Below, piece by piece: positions 13,209 to 24,818 of a DNA stretch of 64,000 nucleotides. The position numbers and the translations under genes are program-made. Under the pieces are notes generated by a model. The model did not search any database. It saw only the letters and a program-made list of their open reading frames with translations, and was not told where the DNA came from. Source of the DNA: Isoetes taiwanensis (taxonomy: Eukaryota; Streptophyta; Lycopodiopsida; Isoetales; Isoetaceae). How positions within the stretch are numbered: position 1 is the first letter of the stretch; each line of letters begins with the position of its first letter. Location of the stretch: contig JAJEKV010000104.1 in assembly GCA_021234155.1 (NCBI GenBank), positions 2,177,900-2,241,899 on the forward strand, given 5' to 3'.

Positions 13209-14855
13209 TGTGGCGTTCCGCGTATTTATCACCCAGGTCCTCCCGCGTATTTATCACCCGGGACGCGATTACAAATACAGCATGCGTCACCCCTAAAGAT
13301 GCGTAGCATGGGTGCGTCAACTTAATAGTAACCTAGGGGGGTTACTTTAAAAGAGGATTAAATTAGCTATGCTAATTTAACCATTAAAGTTAATAACCTA
13401 TAACTTAGGACATTAAGGACTAAATAGGATTAGTTAGGCTAATTCTTGTTTTGGGGGCGCCCACACACCAATCGATTAGGGAGCATGGGGGATTGCCAAA
13501 TTAGAGGAACATCAACTGATCCCTATCCTTTTTTGACTCCCTCAATTAAGCCCAAAGAAGGAGGCGGGGGCTGGGCGCCATCATACCAAAGCGAGAGTGC
13601 CACCATACCAAATTGAACCACAGACCCTCAACTCGGGGGAGATGGGCCAGGCCCATGGTAACGAGTCCGGCCAGACTTCGGGTGGGTGGCTAGGATAGCC
13701 GTGAATGCGGATAGCGCCCCTATTGGGCCTTGGTTGTGTTCGTCTCTCACGTTCTCTTGTGTTTCAATCATAGGAACTAACCCTTGGTTTGTATTGATGA
13801 AGTTTTTCTTTATATTGATTTTGGTTCTTGCTCACGAAAGGATGGATTGTTAGTTCTTTGTCTAGTCTTACTCAAATAGGGGAATTCACGGGTAGAGACC
13901 TCCTGAAGGCCATGTATTGCGGTATGCTCCTAGATAGCGTACTGTAGAGTCCCATTAATTGCTGACTTTTTGCAAAGAGCCCATAGGGTCCTAGATGCTA
14001 TGGTGCCACTTAGCACCGGACAAAGGAACACAGTGGTGAAGTGGGGTGGGGTCTTGCACGAACATACAAGGCTCCTGAGACTCCCAGTGAGCCCCTAGGC
14101 CTGATGGCCGGTCACGTTGAGGGGCCGAATGGGTCTAAACACTCCACTGGTGTAGTGGTGTGACCCGTATGGGGCACCATGCACTTTAGTAGATTTAGGG
14201 TGAGTAAATTAAGTGCGAATGCGGGGAGTCGCTGATGCGGCGCGTATTCTCTAGCTCACCCATGGAACCCACAATGATTCTGGAAGGGGCCTTCCCCGGC
14301 ACCTGCCTCATCGGACCAGGCGTCATGAACACGGGTAGGTTCAAGGTGATACCTTGAGCTGCGTCTCCGGAAGGCTATAAGCGAAGCCATAAGCGTGGAG
14401 TGAAACCCATGCAAAGTGTGCAGGGGGAGGGATGGAGTGGACAACCCTAAGCCCAGATGTTCTATGCCAATAGCGCCATGCCAAGACTTCGGTCTGTGAT
14501 CTCTTGAGGCCCAACCATCCCGTCGATCCACCTTTGGAGCTGGCTTAGAACACAGGGTTTGGTTTTCTTAGGTTTAGATGCATATTCTATGCGTTGGTAT
14601 TTGGATGGATCGCCACCCATAGTGGTGGTTATTTATATGTATTTGTCTTTGTGTGCTAGCCTTGTATTCATGCTTCCGGCGTAGGGGGTCCCATTGAGGC
14701 GTGGGCGAATGACCATTCGTGTCCTTCTTTTCGGGCATCATTTCATAGATGGCCCGAAATGAGCCGGAGAACCTTTGCTCATGGTGAGATGGTTGCCATG
14801 GGGGGATCCCGTGTATCTGTTAGGGGTTACATTATATATTAAGGGAAGCGTCCGC
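13209..14855 (+). repeat. 5' LTR of the Ty3/gypsy chromovirus
   Basis: It aligns over its whole length with 24819-26475. It begins TGTGGCGTTCCGCG and ends with GGGAAGCGTCC just before the primer-binding site. Shared landmarks include a GTTACTTTAAA-AGG block near 13340-13355 and the segment GCAAAGTGTGCA near 14412. Most differences from the 3' LTR fall at CAG, CTG or CG sites, so divergence-based dating would be unreliable. Confidence 0.9.
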
Positions 14856-14857
14856 GG

Positions 14858-14870
14858 TGGTATCATGGCA
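14858..14870 (+). other. Primer-binding site, initiator-Met tRNA type
   Basis: TGGTATCATGGCA starts two bases after the 5' LTR. The first eight bases match the complement of the 3' end of plant initiator tRNA-Met (TGGTATCA). The match then fails, whether from drift or error. Position and sequence agree with the usual priming site of plant Ty3/gypsy elements. Confidence 0.75.
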
Positions 14871-17800
14871 GTGATTTCCGGTTGCTCGAAATCGCTAGCC
14901 TTCAACCACACTAACTTCGTATACCGGTAGTTAGGGAGGAGGCTAAGTCAATGTGTTGTTAGTCCTCTTTGATGTTTGGCTCTGTGTTAGGTTAAATTAA
15001 GAAATTGTAGCTTTAAAGAGGATATGGCGACTCCAAGACCCAAGATTGGAAGCCTAGCGGGTGTCAGCAGGTAACTCAAATGACAAAGAAGGTGGTTCCG
15101 ATTGGATCGGTACTTTCGAATTACCTTAGGACAGTTGACTCTAAGAAAAATGGTCAAGGGCAGGCCCAAAACCAACTCGGGCGCCGCTTGCCTTTTGTCA
15201 CTTTGTAATCACGGTAGAAGAGCTGGAAATGCCAAATCGGCGCCCGGCTCCAACAGACCGAGTCAGCGCGGGCCCGCCAAGTCAACTCGGGCGCCGCTTG
15301 TCTTTCGGCGACCAGGTCGGCGGAAGCTTGCGTATAATGCAACCCGGCGCGCCCGCCACCGTATGCAGCGTAGCGTATTTCCATAGGTATAATTATTTTT
15401 TAATAATAAAATTTTTAAAGTTAATAAGAAAAATTTTGAAATTTTAAAAAAGTTAATCGCCGCTTTGTCATTTGCTTTTCGCCTTGGTAACCAATACTTC
15501 GGCCAGAAGCGCGCATCGCCACCCGAGACCTGCCTTTGCTTTTCGCCCTTGTGCCTTGTGGTCCCCTAAGCCTCCTTTGGTCTCCTTAGCCACCGGATTG
15601 CCTCACTACCCCCTTCCCTACACCTTTTAGCGCCAAACTATGGCTATCACAAAGAAGCGCCGGACCCATCTACTCGAGCATGGGAGATTTCGCCATGATT
15701 GCCAAGCACATGGCTCACCAGGCGACCCTTATTGATATCTTGTTGGATGAGTGGTAAATAGGTTTGAGAACAACGATAGGATTCCATATCCTATCTATCA
15801 CTTCTCGAGCCATTCTTGATCCGGTTGAACCTTGAGGACTCCTATATCATTGTTGAGCATCATGGTCATGATGCTCATTAAATTCTATCCTCAGGCAGGA
15901 AGGCCATCTTGAGGAGGGAAGACATCATAAAGGCCGGCCGTGTCGAGGTTTGGCGAGGATGATCATCGGGGGAGATCGAGAGGGCGGAACCAGGCGGCCC
16001 AGGGGAAGGGAATCTGGTACCTGAGGGGCGGCTTTGCCGTCATTGATGGCCGAAACCATCGAGCTTCCCATACCCAGCGGCATGAGGGGTCCAGCAGTTT
16101 TGAATGGGGAGAAATCCCCGATGCTCGGCTTCGACTATCGACAACCATTCAGATAGACATGGAGTCTGTGACCCACCCGGTACCATGCTGAACTTAATGG
16201 CCCGTGCTTTTGGCCAGGTTTGCTCGGATCAAGAAGATCTGAGGGAGCCCAGGAGGAACGGGGAAGCTCGAGCAGGAGGCCGGGACCAGGCAGAGACCGG
16301 CGGGACCAGGCAAGATGGCCCGAGCATGCGGGAGTGGGCGGGCCCAACCCGGCGCATCAATTTGTTAAGCAGGAGGAAGGGTCCCCAGCCCATAAGGCGG
16401 CGATCAATACAAAAGAGAAACTAGGGCTGGTCGGGGCTTTTGGGAAGAAAACAGTGCCGGCGGCCCAGGAAGAGTGAATGGATATCGCGGCCATTTGTTG
16501 GGGCTAAAAACGGTGCCCGACACCAGGCGGGGGCGCTTTGTAAAGCTTCGGGAGCTGAGAGGAAGCCTCATAGTGCCGACCAGTACGTGGCCCCTATGAG
16601 GAAATCCGCCCAAGTTCCGGAATCTCAGAGCTTACGATTAGGGAAGCTACCCTTCCGAGAGGTTGGTGCGTGAGATCGGCGCAACGGTTCAAGACCGATC
16701 TCGTTTCCGGACCTTTGCAATTTTAAGCGCTCAAAAGGCTGCTGAAGCCTACTTGGTAGCACTTTAGTGGCGCCAATCTTTCGCGCGATCCATAAAGAGG
16801 GTCACCATAATGCCTAAGGATTTGGCCCTCGCCCGGATCTGGGGGAGCATCCTTAGCATCTTTGGGGGCTCGCAATTGTAAATATTTTCTTGTAATATTT
16901 AATAAAAAAAAAAAAAAAACTTTTATTTTGAATTAAAAGCTTAATTATTTTATGTAAATATAAAATAAAATGCTGATGTCAGCCTCAATAAAAGGGTTTA
17001 AAAGGGGACTTTTAAAGTATTTCAAATCTTTCCCTTCCTCTCTCCTCCTTTCTAGCGCTATGGGCTGCGCCCGACCTTGCGCTTGGTACCCGATGGAGAG
17101 CAATGGGATTCGCAAGCCCCTTTCACATCTTTGCGACCCTGCTATGCCCAGCGCCTAGACCTCCTACCCAATATCGCGGCATCCGGGATTCTGGAGTTCC
17201 TCGACTTCTACATGGAGGAAATGCTTCCTCGTGTATTCCTCTTAGGGGATCCTCCCAATTTGTATTTGGGCGGGGAGGTAGTCCGGCAGATGTTAGGCGG
17301 GGATACCCATGCTTATGATGTCTGAAGGGAAGCTCAGATGGGGTAAACACACACCCGATGGTCCAACATGAGGCAGCAACATCACGGAAGTTACTTTAAG
17401 CCCTAGCCATCCTCATGGACCAATACGTTGAGGATGAAACTTTACTTTGTGAAAAAAGGCAAGCTGCCGGAGTCTTCGGGAGGAGGAGGAAGAGCGAGCA
17501 CATAGGTATGGGCGACTTTGCGTTAGGAAGCGATTAAGCGGAGGAGTTGCCACCGCGCCGTGAACAAGCTATAGGCTTGTCAAGATTAGACGGTCTTCGG
17601 TTATCTATCACCAAGGGCAAGAGTACCTTCTCTTGGATGATATTATCTGGGCGTATCACATGGTGGCGGATTTCGGCCTTAAGCGTAAGGACCCGCGTAC
17701 TTTATGAGCTTGCGAGATCTTGTATGGGCGATTTTATTGACTTCACTTCTCGCGAGCTTCCTCGAGGAGGTGCGGCCCATTGCTCAGTTCGCCAAGAGAG

Positions 17801-19400
17801 ACCATAGAGCGGTGAGACTCTATTGCGTCTTCGGGACTTTGTGATGCGAGGGCGGCTTTGCGGCCTTCACGGGCGCCTTCCGCGGCTATGGGACCTCCGT
17901 CCTAAACATCAATATGGTTGAGGTTCCCTCAGGCTCAGATGATGAGGGGAGAGGATTTATATCATAATCCACGCACATAAGAAGGAGGAGCAACAGGAAC
18001 TTAGGGAGGAGGAAGTCCCCATGGATTTGGATAAGGAAGTGGCTACATCCAGAGACCCATGAAAGGAAGGTCTTTGGGTAATCACCTCACCGTTTCTTTT
18101 TTCGACTTTCCGACCACGGGCAAGTCCTTTTCATAGCCCAAGATCTAGGGCGGGCGGTGAAGCTTCATGGTGGACCCTCAGTGCTCTCTCTACAGCGGCC
18201 GCCACAAGAAGCTTCCCTATCGTGCGTTTACTTATGTACTGCGTCTGCAGCGGGATCTCGCCACAGCGGCTTTGGGTCAGGATATTGCGCCTTGGATGAG
18301 CATGAAGCTCCTCACGGCAGCCCCATTGGCCGTTGCCTATCCCAGGAGGTTGCATCTGTTGCGGTACCCACGGTAGACCACAGGGTAACTCTTCTGGCTG
18401 CGACACCGGCGCCTCCACCACCCTCCTAGGACCCGCGGATGAAGAGGGAGGACCTAGCTCCTAGACTAATTGTGCTATGCAATTTTTTTTTTTTTTTTTA
18501 TATATATCGCGGATGATTATGAGATTTTGGATTGGCAAATGTTTTAGCTATATTGTAATATGGTGTACCTTATTTACTTATTAAAATACAATCTTGTCTT
18601 GATAAGTATAAGTGAATTGTTTCTTTTTATGGCGTCCTCTTCAAAGCGTTAAAGTTTAGAATATAGTGGAATTACAAAATGTTCTCTATTCATTCCAACT
18701 ATCTTGCATGAAGAGACCCTTTGGGAATATGAGGAGAGGATTCTTGACATGGTTAGGAGGGGCGATCCGGACCACCAGACCAGGACTATGGCGAGAGATA
18801 TGGTGAATATCGAGTGGGATGAAGGCTATGAGATCGAACCACCGCCATCGGGAGAAACCCTATGATCGACAAAGGGCTGGAGATAGTTATCATCCTTAGG
18901 GGCCGAGCTTTTCGAGGATCTGAAGATGACCACATCTTGGGACACGGGATTATTGGAATATGGCGAGCCACGAGGCTTTCGAGGGCGCCAATGACCACCT
19001 TTGGCAACTTTTCTATGCTCTGCGAAGGCTTTTCAATCTTCTCATTATCAGCCCAACATGGGAATACCAACCAGTGATTGTCCAAGCACAGGAGCGCGCT
19101 ATAAACTTCGTTAGAGCATGCGGGAGAGTACCATTTCACAAATCCTATACCCCTTCCAGAACCCCTAGGCTTGGTCTCTTCAATTATGTTTTCTTTGTTG
19201 CTGTTATGCTGTGTGCAAGAAAAACTTTAAGACCTCCACTGTATCATACCTACTTTTGTATCAAACCGTGTACCAATCAACTTGTTGTTGTACTCAACTT
19301 GAATGAAACAAAATATCACCTTACATTTTGTATATTTTCTTGTCACTATCAGCAAGTGTATCTTAAAGGAATTGTACATTCTTGTAAATCACTTATACTT
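14871..19400 (+). other. Long leader between PBS and gag with coding-like remnants
   Basis: This 4.5-kb stretch lies inside the element but upstream of gag. It is GC-rich between about 15.2 and 18.4 kb and carries coding-like pieces separated by frame breaks. Examples are a frame near 17160-17325 containing LEFLDFYMEEMLPRVFLLGD, one near 17600-17760 containing LYELARSCMGDFIDFTSREL, an acidic piece near 17975-18060 (EEQQELREEEVPMDLDKE), and 18130-18375. I do not recognise a domain. A (T)18 tract lies at about 18483 and an (A)17 tract at about 16903. It may be an extra ORF upstream of gag, of the kind known in Tat/Ogre elements, or captured or nested sequence. Confidence 0.5.
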
Positions 19401-19466
19401 TTATGAATGCTGCGCTATAGGCGGTTGCCGCGTGCTTGCCCCTTGGCAAACACCCTCCAGCGCCCG

Positions 19467-20577
19467 ATGGTGACACTGAGCGAGGAATTGATGTTAATGA
19501 AAAGGCAACTTGGCGAATTACAGGCCTATGTATTGCATACCAATCCACACTTAACAAACCGGGAGGGCGGACCCGAGTTACCTCCAGCGACCATTGAGTC
19601 CGCTTTGCTGCGACCATCTCCTCCTAGAGCTAGCCACATGCCAAGGAGGCCTCATGCTAAGCGTCACGAAGTTCCTCTAAGGATAGTGCCACTTCCTCAC
19701 ACTCAACCACTTGGTGTCTTACGGGTCATCGCTATCGGTCGGTGACCATCACGCGAGCATAAGGATAAGGAATCTGGTAAAACCGTTGTCTGACCATAAC
19801 TAGTATATGGAAGAAACGGGGAAGTTGGCTCAATTTGATGGGAAATCGAGGCGGCTTAAATCACGAGAATCACTGGTTGGGCGAGATGAAGGAGTTTGGA
19901 AAATCCTATGGAATGGCGGAGAAAGATACGAGGAAAGGTTGCCACCACCAACCTTACGGGCTGCCGTATTTGGTGGAAGGGTTATGCGAGCTAAGCACCT
20001 AGGCGAGGAGCAGGTGTAAGTTCAAAAAGTTCGCTAAGGCCTTCAAAAGTAGCATTATGTGCCCGTGCGCAAAATGCCAACAGATCGAACTTTTCTACGG
20101 GTTGGAAGCGAAAAGTATGTCGTGCAAGCTTACGGATGAGTTTATCTTTGAGGTTGTATGTACACAGTATGAATGAGAAAAAGGCGGTGGAAGGCTATAT
20201 TGAAGGGTGGCACCATCAATCAAGCGGATGGTTAAGGCCATAGACCCAAAATCGATTCGCGGGCGAGAGGCTAAAGCATTGAGCCTCGAGGAGGACACGC
20301 CAAGGAACCAGTATCCACGTCCTGCGCCTTACTCGCAGCAACGGCCGTCCACACCTTACAAACCCCGTTCGCCAAGTCCGGGGCCCTCTCAGCAGAACTC
20401 TTACAGCGCCCGGGGAGAAAAAGTCACCTTTAGTGCCGCGCCCGGATAAGCGAGAACAATGCCGGTAAGGAAGTTCGGAACCTCTTACAGTCCATTCCTA
20501 AAGAGGCCAGAGAACAGCTCCGTCGAGATAAGGCATGCTACAGGTGTATGAGGCCTGGACACTTCATGCAGAATTGT
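19467..20577 (+). pseudogene. gag of the Ty3/gypsy chromovirus (frame-broken)
   Basis: Gag forms the virus-like particle and packages the RNA. The start is placed at 19467 (MVTLSEELMLMKRQLGELQ), after which the frame breaks several times. A CCHC zinc knuckle CYRCMRPGHFMQNC (C-x2-C-x4-H-x4-C) sits at 20536-20577 and is intact, which fixes the identity of the nucleocapsid end. Between them lie basic, Pro/Ser-rich pieces, for example near 20330-20400. The same region of the truncated copy (about 260-1370) is broken at different points, so a consensus of more copies would be needed to read the protein. Confidence 0.75.
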
Positions 20578-20739
20578 CCCTATGTTACCCAGACTGCCCA
20601 ACTGGCCATGGCCGACCTTGATTGTGAAGATCTGGAGTCCAATCTGCCTGTCGATGACGAAGCTCCCGAGTACATTCACGGTGCGTCTCATATTCTTGCC
20701 ACTATTGAAACTGGCAACGCTGAAAGTCAGCCTTCTGTT

Positions 20740-21300
20740 ATTTCTACAATAGGCCAAGTAGACAGTAAGCCTTTCATAATTTTGATGGATCACGGGTAAA
20801 TGCGCATAATTTTGCTTCTCCTAGAATGGCCCGGGTATTGCGACTTGAAACATTGAGATCAGGCCTAAGCCCGGTCCGCGCTAGCCGGTGGTAAGATCGG
20901 ACACACTCATGGCGCCCGCGTAACCTTAAAATCACGGTTGCCGGTGCACCGATTACCTTGGATGCGAGTTAATGGACATTGGCAAATATGATCTTATTGT
21001 TGGTATGGAGTTTTGGCATCTGCGAAGGCCAACATAGGCTAAAAAAAAGCGAGGGTTACCTTCAAGCGCCCGCTAATGGAGCCGCAGCGTGACAATAAAA
21101 GGTGATCCATTCCACTCTACTATCCGGTCTATGTCAATCAAGCGGTAGAAAAAGCTATCGCTGAGAGCGAACTCCTTTGCCTCATTACACTTGCCTCCAT
21201 TGAGTCGACACTAGGCGGCGTGACAAGTAATAGACACCTTGCCACAAGACATTGCCACCCTTCTTGAGAATTTAGCGATCTTTTTCGGATGAGATCGAAG
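20740..21300 (+). pseudogene. Protease region of the Ty3/gypsy chromovirus (active site disrupted as written)
   Basis: A frame at 20740-20799 leads into FIILMD, the hydrophobic lead-in to the retropepsin active site (family form D-S/T-G). Right after the aspartate the sequence differs from the truncated copy and runs into a stop, so the motif is lost as written. The following 500 bp match the truncated copy and contain the usual MDIGKYDLIVGMEF-like stretch near 20972-21012. Two copies being damaged differently at one CTG-containing site is part of the case for sequence error. Confidence 0.65.
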
Positions 21301-21375
21301 CTTCCTCCTTTTCGGAGGGGGTAGAATGTGAGATAGCTCTAGAACCGGTACTAAGCCTACCAGCAAGGCCCCCGT

Positions 21376-22270
21376 GCCAGAATGAGTCCTCGAGTTGGCG
21401 AGCTTAAGAAACAACTTCAAGAGTTACTAAACCTAGGTTTTATTAGGCCTAGTGTTTCACCATTTGGCGCTCCTATTCTTTTTGTCAAGAAGAAAGATGG
21501 CTCCTTAAGGATGTGTATTGATTATAGGCACTCAATAAGCATACCATCAAGAATCGCTATGCTTTGCTTAGAGGCAGATGATCTCATGGACCCGTTACAA
21601 GGAGCCAAATATTTTTCAAAGATTGATTTACGCTCGGGTACCATCAAATAAGGATAAAGAGGAAGACATTCATAAAGTCTGCTTTTCGCACGGATATGGG
21701 CATTATGAGTTCCACATCATGCCTTTTGGATTGACCAATGCCCCATAGCGTTCATGCGATTGATGAATGACATCTTTCGCCAATACTTAGATGACTTTGT
21801 TGTTATTTTCTTTGGCGACATTCTCATCTATAGTAAAACCTTGCGACAACATGAACAACATCTCCGATTGGCTTTGCGAAGCTAAAGGCGTCATCGACTC
21901 TTAAGCCAAGTTCTCTAAATGCAAGTTTGCCACTCCCAAAGGTCGACTATTTGGGACATATTATTTCAGCGAGGGGAATTGCTCTTGATCCGGCCAAGAT
22001 AGAAGCGATAAAAGGATTGGCCCATTCCGGCTAATGTTTGAAGTTCGGAGTTTCTTGTGACTCGCGGGATATTATCGAAAATTTGTTAAGGATTTTGCAA
22101 CCATTGCCGCACCTCTTACTAATCTCACAAAGCATGAGAAAGTGAAGGATTGGATGGAACATTGGAAAGCAAAAGTCCAAATCGGCTTTCAGAAACTAAA
22201 GGATGCTTTAACATCCGCACCGGTCCTCACTTTGCCTGATCCTGAAAAGGATAAATCGGTGTACTTGATG
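21376..22270 (+). pseudogene. Reverse transcriptase of the Ty3/gypsy chromovirus
   Basis: The frame from 21382 gives [20 protein letters not shown], then [16 protein letters not shown] and [15 protein letters not shown] before it breaks near 21645. Later blocks for the palm and thumb are present in other frames. The palm motif at about 21795-21836 reads [13 protein letters not shown], with Gly in place of the first of the two catalytic Asp residues. The truncated copy has FFDD at this place. As written the enzyme would be inactive. The domain order and length match the Ty3/gypsy family. Confidence 0.85.
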
Positions 22271-22291
22271 CTAGTAAGATAGCTACGGCGA

Positions 22292-23110
22292 GTGTTAATC
22301 ACGGGGGGGAGAGTTGTTGCCTACGATTCAAAGAAGATGAATGGCCTTGAGCAGCGATACCCTACCCATGATCGAGGAGTTCTTTGGCGGTTGTCCGCTC
22401 TCCGTATTTGGAGACACTACCTTCTCGGTAGAAGATTTCAGCTAGATACGGATCATCAGAGTCTCCGCTATCTATCCACCCAGCCAAATCTCAATCTCCG
22501 TCAGAGAAGATGGATGGAATTCCTCGAGGAATACGACTTCGAGATTGTATACAAGCCAGGGAAGCACAATGTGGTTGCGGATGCTTTATCATGTCATCCT
22601 TTGATCACCCGAACCCATTGTAACGCCATTTCCACACTCACTAACGAATTTGGGAAACAGATAGAACAGACCTTGCCCACAGATCCCGAATTTTGTGATG
22701 TTTGGGGGAGTCTGAGTAAGGAAGCCCGTACAGATAAAGAACATGAAGCTTTCCGTTCATATAAGAAAGAGGGCAACTTATTATATCACAAGGATAAGTT
22801 ATGTGTTCCGGAGACTTCAGGGGTGCGCAAGCTAATTCTCCATGACACACACAACAGCCCTATAGCGGGACATGCGGGTTTTATGAAGACTTATTTTAAG
22901 ATCCGCTCCAGCTATTTTTGGCCTTCGATGAAGAAGGATATTGCTCGGTACATCAAGCAGTGTCAGGTGTGTCAACAAACCAAGGCTGAGCAATTAAGAG
23001 TTCCAGGGGAGTTGCAACCTTTGGATGTGCCCAACGCCAAGTGGGAAGTGATAACCATGGATTTCATTGTCGGCCTTCCACGCACTCTCTCAGTGGATAT
23101 GATGCATTAA
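22292..23110 (+). CDS. RNase H and integrase N-terminal part of the chromovirus polyprotein
   Basis: This 272-codon open segment is part of pol rather than a separate gene. It opens in the RNase H domain (VVAYDSKKMNGLEQRYPTHD, then FQLDTDHQSLRYLSTQ), passes the connection segment, and reaches the integrase zinc-binding region (HDTHNSPIAGHAGF, then CQVCQQTK). It ends soon after the first part of the catalytic core (WEVITMDFIVGLPRT, holding the first Asp of the D-D-E triad). The first ATG-like start has no meaning for expression. A frameshift near 23090 separates it from the next segment. Confidence 0.8.
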   Translation: MLITGGRVVAYDSKKMNGLEQRYPTHDRGVLWRLSALRIWRHYLLGRRFQLDTDHQSLRYLSTQPNLNLRQRRWMEFLEEYDFEIVYKPGKHNVVADALSCHPLITRTHCNAISTLTNEFGKQIEQTLPTDPEFCDVWGSLSKEARTDKEHEAFRSYKKEGNLLYHKDKLCVPETSGVRKLILHDTHNSPIAGHAGFMKTYFKIRSSYFWPSMKKDIARYIKQCQVCQQTKAEQLRVPGELQPLDVPNAKWEVITMDFIVGLPRTLSVDMMH

Positions 23111-24339
23111 TGGTAGTGGTCGACAAATTGTCAAAGATGGCTCATTTCTTGCCATGTCGAACCCACGGACACCCTTCCGACACCGCCTTGCTTTTGCAAA
23201 AGAAATTTTTAGGTTGCACGGGATGCCGAGTAATTGTATCGAGACGGGGATCCTAAGTTTGTAAGTGCATTGCGGAAGGACTTCTTAGCCACTATCGGAC
23301 CAAGCTTGCTATGAGTGCGACTTACCATCCTCGAACCGGATGGTCGGGGCGAGAGCGTGTCAATCGTATTATCGAAGATATGCTACGAAGCTATGTATGG
23401 AGTAAACAGTCACAATGGGCGGATTATATTTATCTGGTAGAATTCGCCTATAACAGTACAAAGCAGGAGTCTTCCAAGATGTCTCCCTTCATGATAAATT
23501 ATGGCTATCAATGTCTTACTCCAGACACATGGCATAACCCTGTTTCTAAAGTGGAGGTCTCTCAACAACTCCTTTTAGAAATGCAGGCCTTGGTAGAGGA
23601 GGTTCGTGGCTACTTATTGGCGGCACGCAGTCGTCAGAAGAGTCTAGCGGATAAGCACCGAACCCCACGAATCTTCCAGGTGGGCGAATCAGTTTGGCTT
23701 AAGATCAAAGTAAAACAAGCCAAGCTTAAAATTGGTAACTGTAAGAAGTTGGCACCCAGATGGGCTGCGCCGTTCAAGATTACTGAACGCGTGGGAGAGC
23801 AGGCATATCGCTTAGACTTGCCGCCCCGCTTGAAGATCCACAAGGTCTTTCACGTGAGTCTTCTCAAACAACACACCCCTGATCCAGAGGAGGTTTTGGA
23901 TACCCCAACCCTCCTAGAAATGACTGAAGAGCAGCTCGAAATAGTCCCTGAAGCTCTTCTTGATCGAGCTTACAAACAGACCAGAAGGACTCAAATGTTG
24001 CAATACTTGGTCAAGTGGAAGCACTTACCAGTTGAGGATGCTACCTGGGTGATGAAAATAGACCTTGAGAAGCACTATCCGGATTTCATGCGGGAATCTC
24101 AGGGCCGCACCATCAACGATGCTATCAACCCCGCTCCCGGCGGTAAGCTTGAGGGCTTGAATTGCCGAGAATCATGTTGTAGAGGGGTAGATGCATCGTA
24201 TCTTATCATAATAACCGATGATGAGATCACCTTGGTGTTCTCTAGGACGTGGTGTATTGTTGATGTTGACATGACCGCGCATTGCTTCGTAAGCATCTAC
24301 TGCATAGACTGCATTCATTTCGGCTATACGGGGAACTAA
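23041..24339 (+). CDS. Integrase core, C-terminal domain and chromodomain of the chromovirus
   Basis: The core continues with DALMVVVDKLSKMAHFLPC in one frame, breaks near 23200-23300, and resumes in the open segment 23311-24339. That segment has RVNRIIEDMLRSYVWSKQSQ, the GPY/F-type C-terminal module (LAPRWAAPFKITERVGEQAY), and KIHKVFHVSLLKQH. It then has a chromodomain at about 23960-24100 with LQYLVKWKHLPVEDATW, the aromatic-cage type core typical of chromoviruses. Chromodomains steer integration towards particular chromatin. The reading continues another 70 codons to 24339, which is probably 3' tail rather than conserved protein. Confidence 0.85.
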
Positions 24340-24805
24340 ACCATTCCTTATGCCACCATGAATATCAGCCATAGACATGATAGGTTCCCTTCTAGATAGA
24401 TTTTCTTTTATTTATAGGGGGTGGTCCCTTCAACCACAATCTAACTATATATTATTGATATACGGGTATATTGACATGTGCAGGCCAGTGAGCAGATCGT
24501 CACCTGCCATGTATAGAGGGTTGCTGATAACCCAACCTTTCTCGTATTGGCTTTCTCTACATATGTGACTTTTGTCGTCCATAATGTTTTAAATCGGACT
24601 TTGGTCCTAAACTTTCTTTGATAATAACTTTGTATAAGGCACTTTGGTGCTTGAACCTTGATATTTTCAACTTCAATGTATTACTGTCCGAAATGCTATA
24701 ATTCCAACGTATTAATGTTATATTCTTAATTTTATTTTCTAATTGAATTCTTTAAGTATATGTATCCGACTAACTAACCCCAATGCTGAGGACAGCATTA
24801 TTTTT

Positions 24806-24818
24806 AAGGAGGGGAGAA
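24806..24818 (+). other. Polypurine tract
   Basis: AAGGAGGGGAGAA lies directly before the 3' LTR start TGTGACG, the position where plus-strand DNA synthesis is primed in LTR retrotransposons. Confidence 0.85.

Noticed and set aside
24099-24378. Antisense frames over the chromodomain end of the Ty3 element
   Set aside because: They lie opposite or just past a well-supported pol frame and show no motif.
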